From Promethearchaeota archaeon (GTDB taxonomy: Archaea; Asgardarchaeota; Lokiarchaeia; Sigyniarchaeales; SOKP01): DNA of 37,789 bases. Both the position numbers and the translations under genes were made by a program. Positions 17,188 to 25,517 of the stretch are shown one piece after another. How positions within the stretch are numbered: position 1 is the first letter of the stretch; every line of letters begins with the position of its first letter. The stretch spans positions 1 through 37,789 of the forward strand of contig RDOA01000036.1 in assembly GCA_011364925.1 (NCBI GenBank). Reading direction: 5' to 3'. The notes under the pieces were generated by a model. The model saw nothing but the letters and a program-made list of their open reading frames with translations, was not told where the DNA came from and did no database searches.

Positions 17188-18549
17188 ATGGCGTTTAAGA
17201 AACTAGGGAAAGATTTAGAATCAATAATGCGGAAGTTACGAGGTTTATCTAAAATTGACAAGGAGGCAATTAACGTAATTATTCATGATTTGCAAAGAGC
17301 TTTATTAAGTGCTGATGTAAAAGTTGAGTTAGTTTTCCAGATGACAGAAAATATCAAAAAAGAAGCTATGAATAATGAATTAAAAAGAGCGAGAAGAAAG
17401 GATTTTGTAATTAAACTTGTTCATGATGAGTTAGTAAAAATAATAGGTGGAAAACCGACTCCAATTCGAATCAAATCTGGTAAGAGTAATATACTATTAC
17501 TTGTTGGAATCCAAGGTTCAGGGAAAACTACGACAATAGGGAAGTTACTGAGGTTCTACAAGAGCAAAGGATATAAGGTGGCCGCAGTTACGGCAGATAC
17601 ATGGCGACCAGGAGCATACGAGCAACTTGAGCAGCTTACGAGCCAAATTGGTGTAAAATGTTATGGAAATCCTAATGAAAAAAATACAATTAAACTTGTG
17701 GTTAGACAAACTAAAAAAGCCATAAATGACAAAAACGATATTATTATAGTCGATACAGCGGGGCGCCATAAGGAAGAAAAGGAACTAATGAAAGAAATGG
17801 AAAAAATTGAGGCTAATTTAAAACCTGACGAAGTGATCTTAGTAATTGACGGCAGTTTGGGGCAACAAGCTTATTCACAAGCAGAAGAGTTTGCTAAAGC
17901 TACTAATATTGGGAGTATTATTGTAACCAAATTAGATGGAACGGCTAAAGGAGGAGGAGCGCTTTCTGCTTGCGCTGCAACTAATCAATCTATAAGATTT
18001 ATAGGAGTTGGCGAAAAATTAGAGGATTTTGAAGAATTTAATCCAACAAGATTTATAGGCACTCTTCTAGGTATTCCTGATATAGGAAGTTTGGTGAATA
18101 GAGTACAAGAAGCTGAAATTAATATAGATCCAGATTCAGTTAAACGCATGATGAAAGGTAAATTTACACTGGACGATCTTTTAACTCAACTGAAAAATAT
18201 CAAGAGAGTTGGAAAAATAAAACAAATCTTCGCAATTATGGGAGGCGGCAATATACCTGAGGTTATAACTAATGATGCTGAAAAAAGCTTAGAGAAATGG
18301 GAAGTTATTTTAAATTCTTTGACTCAAGAAGAAAAGGACGACCCTAAAATTATAAAAAAAACTAGGAAAAGAAGAATTGGTATAGGAAGTGGGACAGACT
18401 ACGCTACAATAAATAGAATGCTCGACCAGTATAACCAAATGAAGAAATATATGAAAAAGGCTTTACAAATGCAACGGATGGGGAGAGGGGGTGGAACAAG
18501 TTTGCCACCAGGTTTTGATAATATATTTAGGGGATTCGATGGATTCTAA
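17188..18549 (+). CDS. srp54: Signal recognition particle 54 kDa protein
   Basis: 453 residues, normal for archaeal SRP54. The N domain (1-95) is followed by the G domain: P-loop GIQGSGKT (107-114), [12 protein letters not shown] (136-147), DTAGR (189-193), TKLDG (247-251) and AKGGGALS (253-260). The M domain (about 315-435) holds the [11 protein letters not shown] segment and the RNA-binding helix region with a methionine-rich end ([15 protein letters not shown]). It binds 7S RNA and signal sequences and docks on FtsY to target nascent proteins to the membrane. It is a single-copy housekeeping gene, which argues that the surrounding interval is not simply a mobile element. Confidence 0.97.
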   Translation: MAFKKLGKDLESIMRKLRGLSKIDKEAINVIIHDLQRALLSADVKVELVFQMTENIKKEAMNNELKRARRKDFVIKLVHDELVKIIGGKPTPIRIKSGKSNILLLVGIQGSGKTTTIGKLLRFYKSKGYKVAAVTADTWRPGAYEQLEQLTSQIGVKCYGNPNEKNTIKLVVRQTKKAINDKNDIIIVDTAGRHKEEKELMKEMEKIEANLKPDEVILVIDGSLGQQAYSQAEEFAKATNIGSIIVTKLDGTAKGGGALSACAATNQSIRFIGVGEKLEDFEEFNPTRFIGTLLGIPDIGSLVNRVQEAEINIDPDSVKRMMKGKFTLDDLLTQLKNIKRVGKIKQIFAIMGGGNIPEVITNDAEKSLEKWEVILNSLTQEEKDDPKIIKKTRKRRIGIGSGTDYATINRMLDQYNQMKKYMKKALQMQRMGRGGGTSLPPGFDNIFRGFDGF

Positions 18550-18730
18550 ACTGATTATTTAGTTTTGATTAGTTTGGTAAATTTCTTATTATTATATTGA
18601 AAATATTTCTGAATATTCCAAGAAGGTTATAGATAATGGACAAGAGCATCTAGATGTGTATAACATGTGCTCAATCATAAGAGAATCTTTCTGTTGTTCT
18701 TCTTCAACTAAAAAAGACATTAATTAGTTA

Positions 18731-19111
18731 TTATTTTTTCTTCTTGTTCAGGAACAAATAACCAAGCGATTTCATCGTCCGGGATAGTCTAATCGCCTTC
18801 ATTATCTTACTCTTATCAAGATTCGCAGGAAGCCGGAGATTTCCTTTATTGAACTTCATTATTTTAATGAATTCAAAAATGCCTTCAACTAAGGCTTTAA
18901 TTTTAAATTCTTGAGGATTATTATCCAATTTGCCTGCAATTAAATTTGCTGAAACAGCGTCTAACATCAATTTTGACACGGGAATTCTTTTTAACCATGC
19001 TAATTCCTCGATTTTATCTTTTGTATCTTCATCTACACGAATCTGAATCCATTTATCTTTTTTCAATTTTTTTTTTGTATTGATTGTATTCAATGTATTG
19101 ACATTTTTCAT
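18731..19111 (-). CDS. Ribbon-helix-helix DNA-binding protein
   Basis: 126 residues. Residues 20-55 read as an RHH (CopG/Arc-type) fold: a short beta strand WIQIRVDEDT (21-30), a helix KDKIEELAWLKR, and a second helix starting at VSKLMLDAV. The C-terminal half is basic and helical and ends in a lysine run. The N-terminus (residues 3-12) is a tripeptide repeat VNT-LNT-INT encoded by three 9-base repeats. Its ATG overlaps by four bases the end of the radical-SAM remnant. RHH proteins usually repress their own gene; no toxin gene was recognised nearby, so I do not call it an antitoxin. Confidence 0.65.
   Translation of the reverse strand: MKNVNTLNTINTKKKLKKDKWIQIRVDEDTKDKIEELAWLKRIPVSKLMLDAVSANLIAGKLDNNPQEFKIKALVEGIFEFIKIMKFNKGNLRLPANLDKSKIMKAIRLSRTMKSLGYLFLNKKKK
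19077..19102. repeat. Three 9-base repeats inside the RHH gene 5' end
   Basis: GTATTGA (19077), GTATTCA (19086) and GTATTGA (19095) are spaced by exactly nine bases on the plus strand. Read on the minus strand they are the TCAATAC triplet also found near 16003-16027. Confidence 0.55.
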
Positions 19112-19545
19112 TTGTATAAATCACCCTCAAAAAAATTATTAGATTTAACGTAATTATTTAATAGTGGTTCGGTAGAAACATTTGTTTTATATCCAAAATC
19201 ATTAGCCAATTGTAAAGATAGAAAGCGATCTTTGAATCTTGGAGTATTCTTCTCCCATATTTCCAATGTAAAGTCATCTATACTTGTAATCGTTATCCTA
19301 TATTGAATTTTTTCTTTATATTTCCATAACGCGGAAACTGTTTTTGTCAAGGTAGCTAAATATGGTTTAGTAGTAATTAATACATCGTTTCCAGCCTTAA
19401 ACAATTTCCTTACAACTTTTAAATCACTCCATTCTTTAATTCCCGTTGCTTTCTTCTTTACTCTTTGCCTTACTTCAGTAATTTTTCCTTTTTCACCTCT
19501 ACTTATACCAACTTTCTTCAGTTTAAACCATAAAATAAAAAAAAG
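19108..19545 (-). pseudogene. Remnant of a radical-SAM (COG1533-like) protein
   Basis: The last 98 codons (from a TTG at 19404) encode the middle of a radical-SAM TIM barrel. Family blocks are KLFKAGNDVLITTKPYL, IQYRITITSIDDFTLEIWE, PRFKDRFLSLQLANDFGYKT and VSTEPLLNN, matching what I know as GNDVLIVSKPH, FRFTITS, FWEPNAPSF and TSVSIEPML in intact members. The frame stays open upstream to an in-frame TGA at 19546-19548. The CxxxCxxC cluster is absent, and the C-terminal third is missing because the frame ends in the RHH start. It cannot bind a SAM cluster, so it is a relic or a reused fragment. Diverged key positions (EKNTP for EPNAP) fit loss of function. Confidence 0.65.
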
Positions 19546-19674
19546 TCAAATTGGAGATTCGTTAATTCTTTTTGTTAAACCTATTCCTTCAATGAAAACA
19601 ATATTGGGATTCACTTTCGAGATTCTGAAGTTCCCTGCTTTTTCTTCCCAATAAATATTAGTTTTTATGGGCAT
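19546..19674 (-). CDS. Very short ORF (42 codons), doubtful
   Basis: Starts with ATG two bases after the stop of the deaminase remnant and ends at the in-frame TGA that precedes the radical-SAM remnant. The peptide (MPIKTNIYWEEKAGNF at the start) is not recognised. It may belong to the decayed gene that follows, since both are in the same frame. Confidence 0.3.
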   Translation of the reverse strand: MPIKTNIYWEEKAGNFRISKVNPNIVFIEGIGLTKRINESPI

Positions 19675-19676
19675 AA

Positions 19677-19847
19677 TTATTCAATTTCGCCTCTGTAGGC
19701 GGTTTCAACTATATTTTCATCTCTGATTAGTACAACTCCAACTTTAGGATGAATTTCTTCATCTTCATTCTTACAATTTAATGAGATTTCGATTGCTTTT
19801 TCAATACCTCTAATTATATAATCAGGAATATTGTATTGATTAGTCAT
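19677..19847 (-). pseudogene. N-terminal remnant of a cytidine/nucleotide-deaminase-like protein
   Basis: The 56 codons encode a deaminase N-terminus: a helix GIEKAIEISLNCKNEDE (14-30), then HPKVGVVLIRDENIV (33-47) and AYRGEIE (50-56). In intact members of this RibD/dCMP-deaminase-like group, RGE(x)xPGxHAE follows at once. Here a TAA falls just before the catalytic HAE motif, so the product cannot bind zinc. A PCxxC motif is not found downstream. It is probably a decayed gene; the helix and strands are well preserved, so the loss is not ancient. Confidence 0.6.
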
Positions 19848-20050
19848 TTCATCTATGAAATTATAATTTTAGACCTTCTTTTTAAATAGTCTTATTTTAA
19901 GTATTGGATTCCAACTAAATAAATTAATATTATTTATTAATTTTTAATTATCTTTGTCGAGAAATCCTCTTCCTTGAGGAAAATGGATTCTAACATTTTT
20001 ATTTTGTATATCATTATAAATAATTGAATTTCCTTTAGACAAATAGAATT

Positions 20051-20060
20051 TAATTATAAT
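20051..20060 (+). promoter_or_regulatory. TATA-like element of the 615-residue gene
   Basis: TAATTATAAT lies 22-31 bases before the ATG, a spacing that predicts a leaderless transcript. The surroundings are AT-rich, so this is weak. Confidence 0.3.
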
Positions 20061-20081
20061 CATTATAATAACGTAATAAAA

Positions 20082-21929
20082 ATGGGATTAGATATTAATA
20101 TCTACAATTTTTTTGATATAATTAAGGAATCTTATAGGTTCATAGACTTTAGAAGCATATTGTATAGAAAAAATAAAGTGTGGATTCGATTTCTAACTAT
20201 ATTGAGATTTTCTAATGAATCAGAAGAAGAAATAAAAAAAAGGTATGAAATACTTAAATTAAGGCGCTATAAAACTGACAATTTAATAATTGATTATCAA
20301 ATTCTCGAAGTTTCTGAATGGGAAGATAAGATTATTAGTATTTACGATGAACTTAATGAAGAGTTCGAAATATATGACTACAACGATTTTAGATACGATT
20401 ATAACAAATATAATAAATTCTTGGAGGATATGTTTAGCGATGTTAAAATCTCTCTGAATACACCCAATAGGAGATTCTTTTTAACTGAAAACGAGCTCAG
20501 TGAAAATAATCTAATTACTTTTAATTTAGGGTTTAATACAAATGAAAAACACTTAAATTTTAGTAATGTTGCGAATAGAGAAATTTTACTTTTAGGAGAT
20601 AATAATATCTATGATGTTATAAATCGTACATTTCAACTTGAGGGTTATGATTCAAACAACAATTTAAACATTTTAATTAATTTCCCGATATATTTCAGAT
20701 TTGTTAATTTACAATTTTCACAGCAGCAGCTAAGTGGAAAAATTATATATCATAAAATATATAAAGGCTCAAAAATCTTTTTCAGAATCTATTCTGAACC
20801 AAGTTTTCGTGAGGAATTTTTTGTAGGTGATAAAAATTTTATCATTGGAGAAGATTCTGAAGAAAATGTTGAGAAAAATAATGGACTAATTGAATGTTCT
20901 TTTAATATTTCTTTTAAAGAATTTGATTGCGATCCTAATTTTAAAATCAGAGTATACTGGAATAAAATTAAAACAAATATACTAGATTACCAGAATTCAT
21001 TCGATACTCCACGATATAATAAATTATTTGAAGAAATGAACTCTGAAATTAAATCTGAAGAAAAAAAATTGACTATTGATGATACCATTCAATTCAATGA
21101 AAATTTTATCGATATTGATTTTTCAGATTATGACCTTACATATTATAAATCATACATCGAATTAATTAACGGGATTGCTATTCATCCCGATTTCTATATG
21201 ATCTTACCACTTTTGTTGAGGACATTATTTGAAAATCTCCTCAAAGATATTTTCGCTCAAAGTCTGCACAATTCTAGTTCCGATCTTTATTATAGAGGAG
21301 GGAATCGACATCATGATTTTTCTAAGTTAATTGCTTTGTTAGATCTTCTCAAGGATAATGAATATGGTCCTTACATAAGTGGAAAAATAACAAAAGAGGT
21401 TATAAACGAATTAGAGGATATTCGTGAAATGGGAAACATAACGGTACATGATATTATACGTAAAACCCCATCAACTTATACTAAAGAAAAAAAGGATAAA
21501 ACAATAATAACTTTAAAACCTCTGCTAGTGGCATATAAGAATCTTAATGGAAAAAATATCCTTGTTAAAAATGAAAGGAAATATCAAATTAAACTTAAGT
21601 TGGGATTAATAAAAAAAGAAGATAAAAAAGATCAAACCAAAAGTAAAAAGAAAAAAAAATCAATAAAAAATAATCAGATTACGGACACCTCAAAAATATC
21701 AAGTCTCATGTCAGAAATAAGAGCTCTAATAACGAGTGATTCCATTGATTCTTTAAATATTCGAAATAAAATGGATGAACTTTTACTCAATTTGAAACCG
21801 TTACTTAACAATAGACAACGTGATGCCCTTGGAAAAATATACATTATCTTTAATCAATTCGTAGAGTCTGGATTTAAAGATTCTGCGCAAATTTTGTTTG
21901 ATGCGATAAATAAGATAATTTTAGGATGA
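20082..21929 (+). CDS. 615-residue protein with DUF4145/HEPN-like region
   Basis: Residues 1-350 are not recognised: asparagine-, phenylalanine- and acid-rich, probably beta-rich. Residues about 370-460 resemble DUF4145-type domains: a helix LPLLLRTLFENLLKDIF (375-391), DFSKLIALLDLLKD (412-425), and IREMGNITVHDI (447-458), which matches the IRxxGNxxxH ending of that family. A lysine-rich linker (about 505-535) and a helical C-terminal domain follow. DUF4145 domains belong to the HEPN-like helical group and often sit in defence or restriction loci; a role in defence here is only a hypothesis. The stop is one base before the cdhD fragment, so the gene directly abuts the repeat. Confidence 0.6.
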   Translation: MGLDINIYNFFDIIKESYRFIDFRSILYRKNKVWIRFLTILRFSNESEEEIKKRYEILKLRRYKTDNLIIDYQILEVSEWEDKIISIYDELNEEFEIYDYNDFRYDYNKYNKFLEDMFSDVKISLNTPNRRFFLTENELSENNLITFNLGFNTNEKHLNFSNVANREILLLGDNNIYDVINRTFQLEGYDSNNNLNILINFPIYFRFVNLQFSQQQLSGKIIYHKIYKGSKIFFRIYSEPSFREEFFVGDKNFIIGEDSEENVEKNNGLIECSFNISFKEFDCDPNFKIRVYWNKIKTNILDYQNSFDTPRYNKLFEEMNSEIKSEEKKLTIDDTIQFNENFIDIDFSDYDLTYYKSYIELINGIAIHPDFYMILPLLLRTLFENLLKDIFAQSLHNSSSDLYYRGGNRHHDFSKLIALLDLLKDNEYGPYISGKITKEVINELEDIREMGNITVHDIIRKTPSTYTKEKKDKTIITLKPLLVAYKNLNGKNILVKNERKYQIKLKLGLIKKEDKKDQTKSKKKKKSIKNNQITDTSKISSLMSEIRALITSDSIDSLNIRNKMDELLLNLKPLLNNRQRDALGKIYIIFNQFVESGFKDSAQILFDAINKIILG

Positions 21930-21930
21930 T

Positions 21931-22032
21931 AGACATGTAAAAGATATTACTGCGCAATTCTTTGCAGAAATTCCAAAAGTTATGGAAGATAAAGGATACT
22001 ACGATTGGGTTTCAGCAAGAATCAAAAAATAA
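21931..22032 (+). pseudogene. 33-codon fragment of a second cdhD 3' end
   Basis: The frame from 21931 to the TAA at 22030-22032 encodes a copy of CdhD residues 351-383, with 24 of 33 residues identical (for example QFF, EIPK, KGYYDWVSARIK). A 20-base stretch is identical at nucleotide level (22000-22019 against 11712-11731). It begins right after the stop of the 615-residue gene, has no start codon, and no upstream cdhD homology was found. Confidence 0.8.
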
Positions 22033-22047
22033 ATCTTTTTAAATCAC

Positions 22048-23412
22048 TTATTTTTTCTTTTTTTTCCTTAAATTTAATACAAAAAACAAGGTTACCAATT
22101 CTATACAAGCAAAAGCAATAAGAGAATAAAATTCTGAATCAAGATGAGTCAAGTAGTTAGTCATTAAAGTGATAAATAGTAAAGCCATAAAAACCATACC
22201 TAACAGATTGATGATGGGTTTACTTTGAATAACTTTACGTGATTTAAATGCGGTGTAATTAATTATAAAAAAAACTTGAGCGAAAATTAATCCAGCAATT
22301 CCTGCTATAGCTAATGCTCCACCGGTAATTAAAGATAATACAACGCTAAAAACACCAGTGATGATAATCGAATTATAAGGGACTTTATTCTTGCTTATTT
22401 TTGAAAAAAATCTTGGAAATACTTTATTAAAAGATACCATATATGCTAATCTCGAAGAACCTAGCATAGTTGCATTTAAAGAACTGGAGGTGGAAAGTAA
22501 CGCACCTATAATCATAACAAACATTCCGAGAGGACCCATAAAGTTAGATGCCGCATTTGCTATGGCTATTTCTGCATCGGAACTGCTCCCCCCGACTAAT
22601 CCTGAAACTCCTAGCACTGCTACTGCTGTAAAAGCTACAGCAATATAAATTAACATTGAAATAATTAAAGACCATTTCATCGTTTTCAACCCTCCATTAA
22701 CATCCTTCATTTCATAGGAATGATAGGCTATCAATTGAAATCCAACATAGGAAACTATAATTGAACCACTTCCAATGAAAATATCAGGGAATTTACTAAA
22801 TAATCCAGTATTGAATCCGACATTAGTTAAAAGCGTATTAGGAGTTTTGAGCGAATAATTAAGTCCAAAAATTACAAATAGGATGAGAATCAGTATCTGT
22901 AAGCTCACAATTATGTTCTGGATTCGAGAAGATTCTTTTGCACCCTTTAAGTTGACCAAAGCAAACATAGAAATTATAAAAGCAATAATTATGCTTATAA
23001 CTATAAAGTCATATTTAATATTGAATATGAGTAGAAAATAAATCGAGAAAGTATATGCGTACAGAGCCATAGTACTAATATAACCAAAATAGAGTAGAAT
23101 TCCAATAAACGGTCCTAAAAATGCTAGAGATGTATCACAAAAAACCTGTGAGACACAAGAATATTCTCCGCCGGGATCGCTCCATTTCTTAGTGAGTTTG
23201 GTATAAGAATATACATTGAATAATCCAATACATCCTGTAATCAAGTAAGACATATAAGCATATGGTCCGGTATAGGTAGAAATAGCCCCAATAACGCTGA
23301 AAATACCGCCTCCAATTAATCCTCCAATTCCAATCATTAAACAACTAAATTTACTTAAATGTTTATGAAATAAATGAGCTTCCGTCTTAACTGTTATTTC
23401 TGGCTTTTCCAT
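22048..23412 (-). CDS. APC-family amino acid permease
   Basis: 454 residues with about 12 predicted membrane helices. The N-terminal GIGGLIGGGIFSVIG (around 33-47) is the first helix of the APC (amino acid-polyamine-organocation) fold, which binds the substrate amino group, and DPGGEYSCV (79-87) marks the following loop. It should import or exchange an amino acid or amine across the cell membrane; the substrate is not readable. It has its own upstream region of about 320 bases. The C-terminus is basic and cytoplasmic. Confidence 0.9.
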   Translation of the reverse strand: MEKPEITVKTEAHLFHKHLSKFSCLMIGIGGLIGGGIFSVIGAISTYTGPYAYMSYLITGCIGLFNVYSYTKLTKKWSDPGGEYSCVSQVFCDTSLAFLGPFIGILLYFGYISTMALYAYTFSIYFLLIFNIKYDFIVISIIIAFIISMFALVNLKGAKESSRIQNIIVSLQILILILFVIFGLNYSLKTPNTLLTNVGFNTGLFSKFPDIFIGSGSIIVSYVGFQLIAYHSYEMKDVNGGLKTMKWSLIISMLIYIAVAFTAVAVLGVSGLVGGSSSDAEIAIANAASNFMGPLGMFVMIIGALLSTSSSLNATMLGSSRLAYMVSFNKVFPRFFSKISKNKVPYNSIIITGVFSVVLSLITGGALAIAGIAGLIFAQVFFIINYTAFKSRKVIQSKPIINLLGMVFMALLFITLMTNYLTHLDSEFYSLIAFACIELVTLFFVLNLRKKKKK

Positions 23413-23736
23413 AATGCTTAACTCTGTAATTCAAAAAATAGCGAAACAAACCTTCGGAAAATATAAATAGAATTAATTAAATCTGACTTAAAAAAATATC
23501 CTTTAAATTCTAAAGATGTATTTAAGCTTTATGGTTTCATGATTTAGATGTACTTAATTTTTCTTAAGGAACTTAAATATAATGGAGAAAAAAGAATGCA
23601 TGGGTGAAAAATTATCTAATATTCCATTAAAAATAGCAGAATTCACCTAGAATTCTATGAAAAAATCAACTTTGAGCACTATAATATCGGTAATAAGGTG
23701 TATCGGCTTAATTGGTTAAAAAAATTAAAAGTTATA
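23413..23736. other. Intergenic region between the permease and TusA genes
   Basis: About 320 bases. It holds the permease promoter region and one clear inverted repeat (23638-23656). A 22-codon ATG frame at 23582 that ends in the repeat is not supported as a gene. Confidence 0.5.
23638..23656. repeat. Inverted repeat AGAATTC-5-GAATTCT
   Basis: Two perfect seven-base arms with a five-base spacer (ACCTA), about 80 bases after the end of tusA and 226 bases before the permease start. It could be a regulator site or an RNA hairpin. Confidence 0.4.
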
Positions 23737-23967
23737 TTATTTGATTTTCTTTATCCTAATGAAATAGTCTTCCCCTTCAATTTTGAAATCTACAACTGAA
23801 TCTCCATGCGTTTCTATATACCGCTTAATGTTTTCACCAGATTCTCCAAAATCTCCCGATACTTCTAAAATTTCACCAATTTCCATTTCAGCTAATTTCT
23901 TTTTAGTCCGAGCAACTGGTAAAGGGCAAACTAATCCATCAAGCTTTAAATTATATGTTTTACTCAA
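23737..23967 (-). CDS. tusA: TusA-like sulfur-carrier protein
   Basis: 76 residues, the normal size. Residues 9-19 (LDGLVCPLPVA) contain the CPxP signature with the persulfide-carrying cysteine C14. TusA-like proteins pass sulfur in thiolation or in dissimilatory sulfur pathways. The start is TTG; an overlapping ATG is in another frame and closes at once. It is 21 bases after the DsrE-like gene, so both are cotranscribed and probably work as a sulfur relay pair. Confidence 0.9.
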   Translation of the reverse strand: MSKTYNLKLDGLVCPLPVARTKKKLAEMEIGEILEVSGDFGESGENIKRYIETHGDSVVDFKIEGEDYFIRIKKIK

Positions 23968-23988
23968 ATTTCATCATCTCATTATAAT

Positions 23989-24348
23989 TTAACTAAATAA
24001 AATATTATCTGCTTGGACGCACATATCTACAAATCCGTTCATGGTTGTAATTTCAATCCCTTCAATCAACTCTTCTGCAGAAACGCCTCTAGCTTTAATA
24101 CAGACCCCACACGCTTTTATTTCCCCACCTTCATCGATAACATCTCTAATCCATTTTTCGACATTATCATAAGTTGAAGGATTTTGACCTTTTTTACCAA
24201 CAAAAACGCCATCTTCAACTAAAAAAATATTGATTTTATGACCTTCCAGTAAGGCAGTATAGGCGAATCTTAACATCGTATAAGGTCTTTCGGAAGAGTA
24301 TGCACCGTTTCCAATTACAATCGTGAAAGTTTTTATCTTCTCTGGCAT
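23989..24348 (-). CDS. DsrE/DsrF-family protein
   Basis: 119 residues. It has the DsrE fold pattern: beta strand TFTIVIGNGAY (8-17), a helix TMLRFAYTALLEGHKINIFL (24-43), a GVF loop, and the ACGVCIKARG segment with C80 and C83, where the second matches the usual persulfide cysteine. These proteins exchange sulfur with TusA. First gene of the pair, divergent from a LysR regulator across 181 bases. The true acceptor (tRNA thiolation, cofactor sulfur, or sulfur respiration) is unknown. Confidence 0.88.
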   Translation of the reverse strand: MPEKIKTFTIVIGNGAYSSERPYTMLRFAYTALLEGHKINIFLVEDGVFVGKKGQNPSTYDNVEKWIRDVIDEGGEIKACGVCIKARGVSAEELIEGIEITTMNGFVDMCVQADNILFS

Positions 24349-24529
24349 GATACATTACTTAAAAATTAACATTAATCTATTAGATAGGTTAGAGAAATAA
24401 TAAGGATTTATTAATTTTTTCGTATAGATTTATTTATATTTTCGATAAATTAATTAATTATTGTAAAGCAATATTTAATTGGAATTACTTGATATTTCTT
24501 CAATATAACCAAATAGCAAAGTAAGAAAA

Positions 24530-25438
24530 ATGAACATTGAATACCTAAGAAACTTCGTCAAATTAGCGAATTACAAAAGTTTCTCAGAATTGGCTCGAGA
24601 TTTGCCCATTTCTCAGAGTACGCTCTCACATCAAATATCTCAGCTTGAGAAAGAATTTGGAGTCATACTAATAAATAGAAGTACAAAGAAATTTGAACTA
24701 ACTGAAGCTGGAGCGATTTTTTTAGAATATACTCGTAAGATCATCGAATTATTCGATACGTGCGTAGAAGAGATATCAAAATATAAAGATGTGAGTTATG
24801 AAGAAATAGTCATCTCGGCCTCGACAACTCCCGGTTCTCATATACTACCTCGAGATATTGCTGATTATCGGGATAAAAATCCAAACGTAACTTTTAAAAT
24901 AAAAATTAATAATTCACAGGAATCAATAGAAAATATTATTAAAAATGTGGCAGACTTTGCCGGTATAGGTAATTTCATTAATTATAATAGAGATGATTTC
25001 GATTTTATTAAAATTGGAGAAGACCAACTCAAGTTTATTTGCTCACCTAAACATAAATTATTAAAAAGTGCGAATAATCTAGTAAGTTTCTCTGAACTAG
25101 TCAAATTTCCTTTTATATGGCGGGAAAAAGGTTCAGGGATGAGAAATGCGTTTGAACAACAGTTTCCAGATTATAAAAGGTTAAAAGTTAAACTCGAGAT
25201 GAATGACAATGATTCTATAATTTCAGCAGTGAGTGAATCAAATTACATTAGCATAATGAGCGAAATTATGGCTAACAAGGCGGAAAAAGCAGGTTTAATA
25301 CGCACGTTGGAGATTAAAGGAGCCCCTGTAATAGTGAAGAGAGATTTGTTTTTCATTAAACTAAAAGGTAAGGAATTAAGCAAAATAAAAGCGGATTTTT
25401 GGGAGTATATAAGCAATAAAACAAAAATACATGAATAA
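24530..25438 (+). CDS. LysR-family transcriptional regulator
   Basis: 302 residues. The N-terminal winged helix-turn-helix reads NYKSFSELARDLPISQSTLS (14-33), then HQISQLEKEFG (34-44) and LINRSTKKFELTEAGAIFL. The C-terminal periplasmic-binding-like effector domain covers about 90-295. Length and architecture are normal. LysR proteins usually control a divergent neighbour, here the dsrE-tusA pair, so a sulfur-related effector is plausible but not shown. LysR regulators are less common in archaea than in bacteria, which suggests ancient acquisition. Confidence 0.92.
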   Translation: MNIEYLRNFVKLANYKSFSELARDLPISQSTLSHQISQLEKEFGVILINRSTKKFELTEAGAIFLEYTRKIIELFDTCVEEISKYKDVSYEEIVISASTTPGSHILPRDIADYRDKNPNVTFKIKINNSQESIENIIKNVADFAGIGNFINYNRDDFDFIKIGEDQLKFICSPKHKLLKSANNLVSFSELVKFPFIWREKGSGMRNAFEQQFPDYKRLKVKLEMNDNDSIISAVSESNYISIMSEIMANKAEKAGLIRTLEIKGAPVIVKRDLFFIKLKGKELSKIKADFWEYISNKTKIHE

Positions 25439-25517
25439 ATTATTACCTTATTCTCCTTAACTAATTGTTCTTTTGTAAGGTAGAAAAAGCTAAAAAAAAG
25501 AGAGAGTTATAGATAAA

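Noticed and set aside
18731-19404. RHH protein plus 98-residue ORF as a toxin-antitoxin pair
   Set aside because: The 98-residue ORF reads as the middle of a radical-SAM barrel, not as a toxin, although the four-base overlap resembles such operons.
23582-23650. 22-codon ORF (MEKKECMG...) upstream of the permease
   Set aside because: Short, no support, and it ends inside an inverted repeat.
24445-24461. ATAAATTAATTAATTAT near-palindrome in the LysR/DsrE gap
   Set aside because: Built only of A and T in an AT-rich gap, so expected by chance; not offered as a LysR site.
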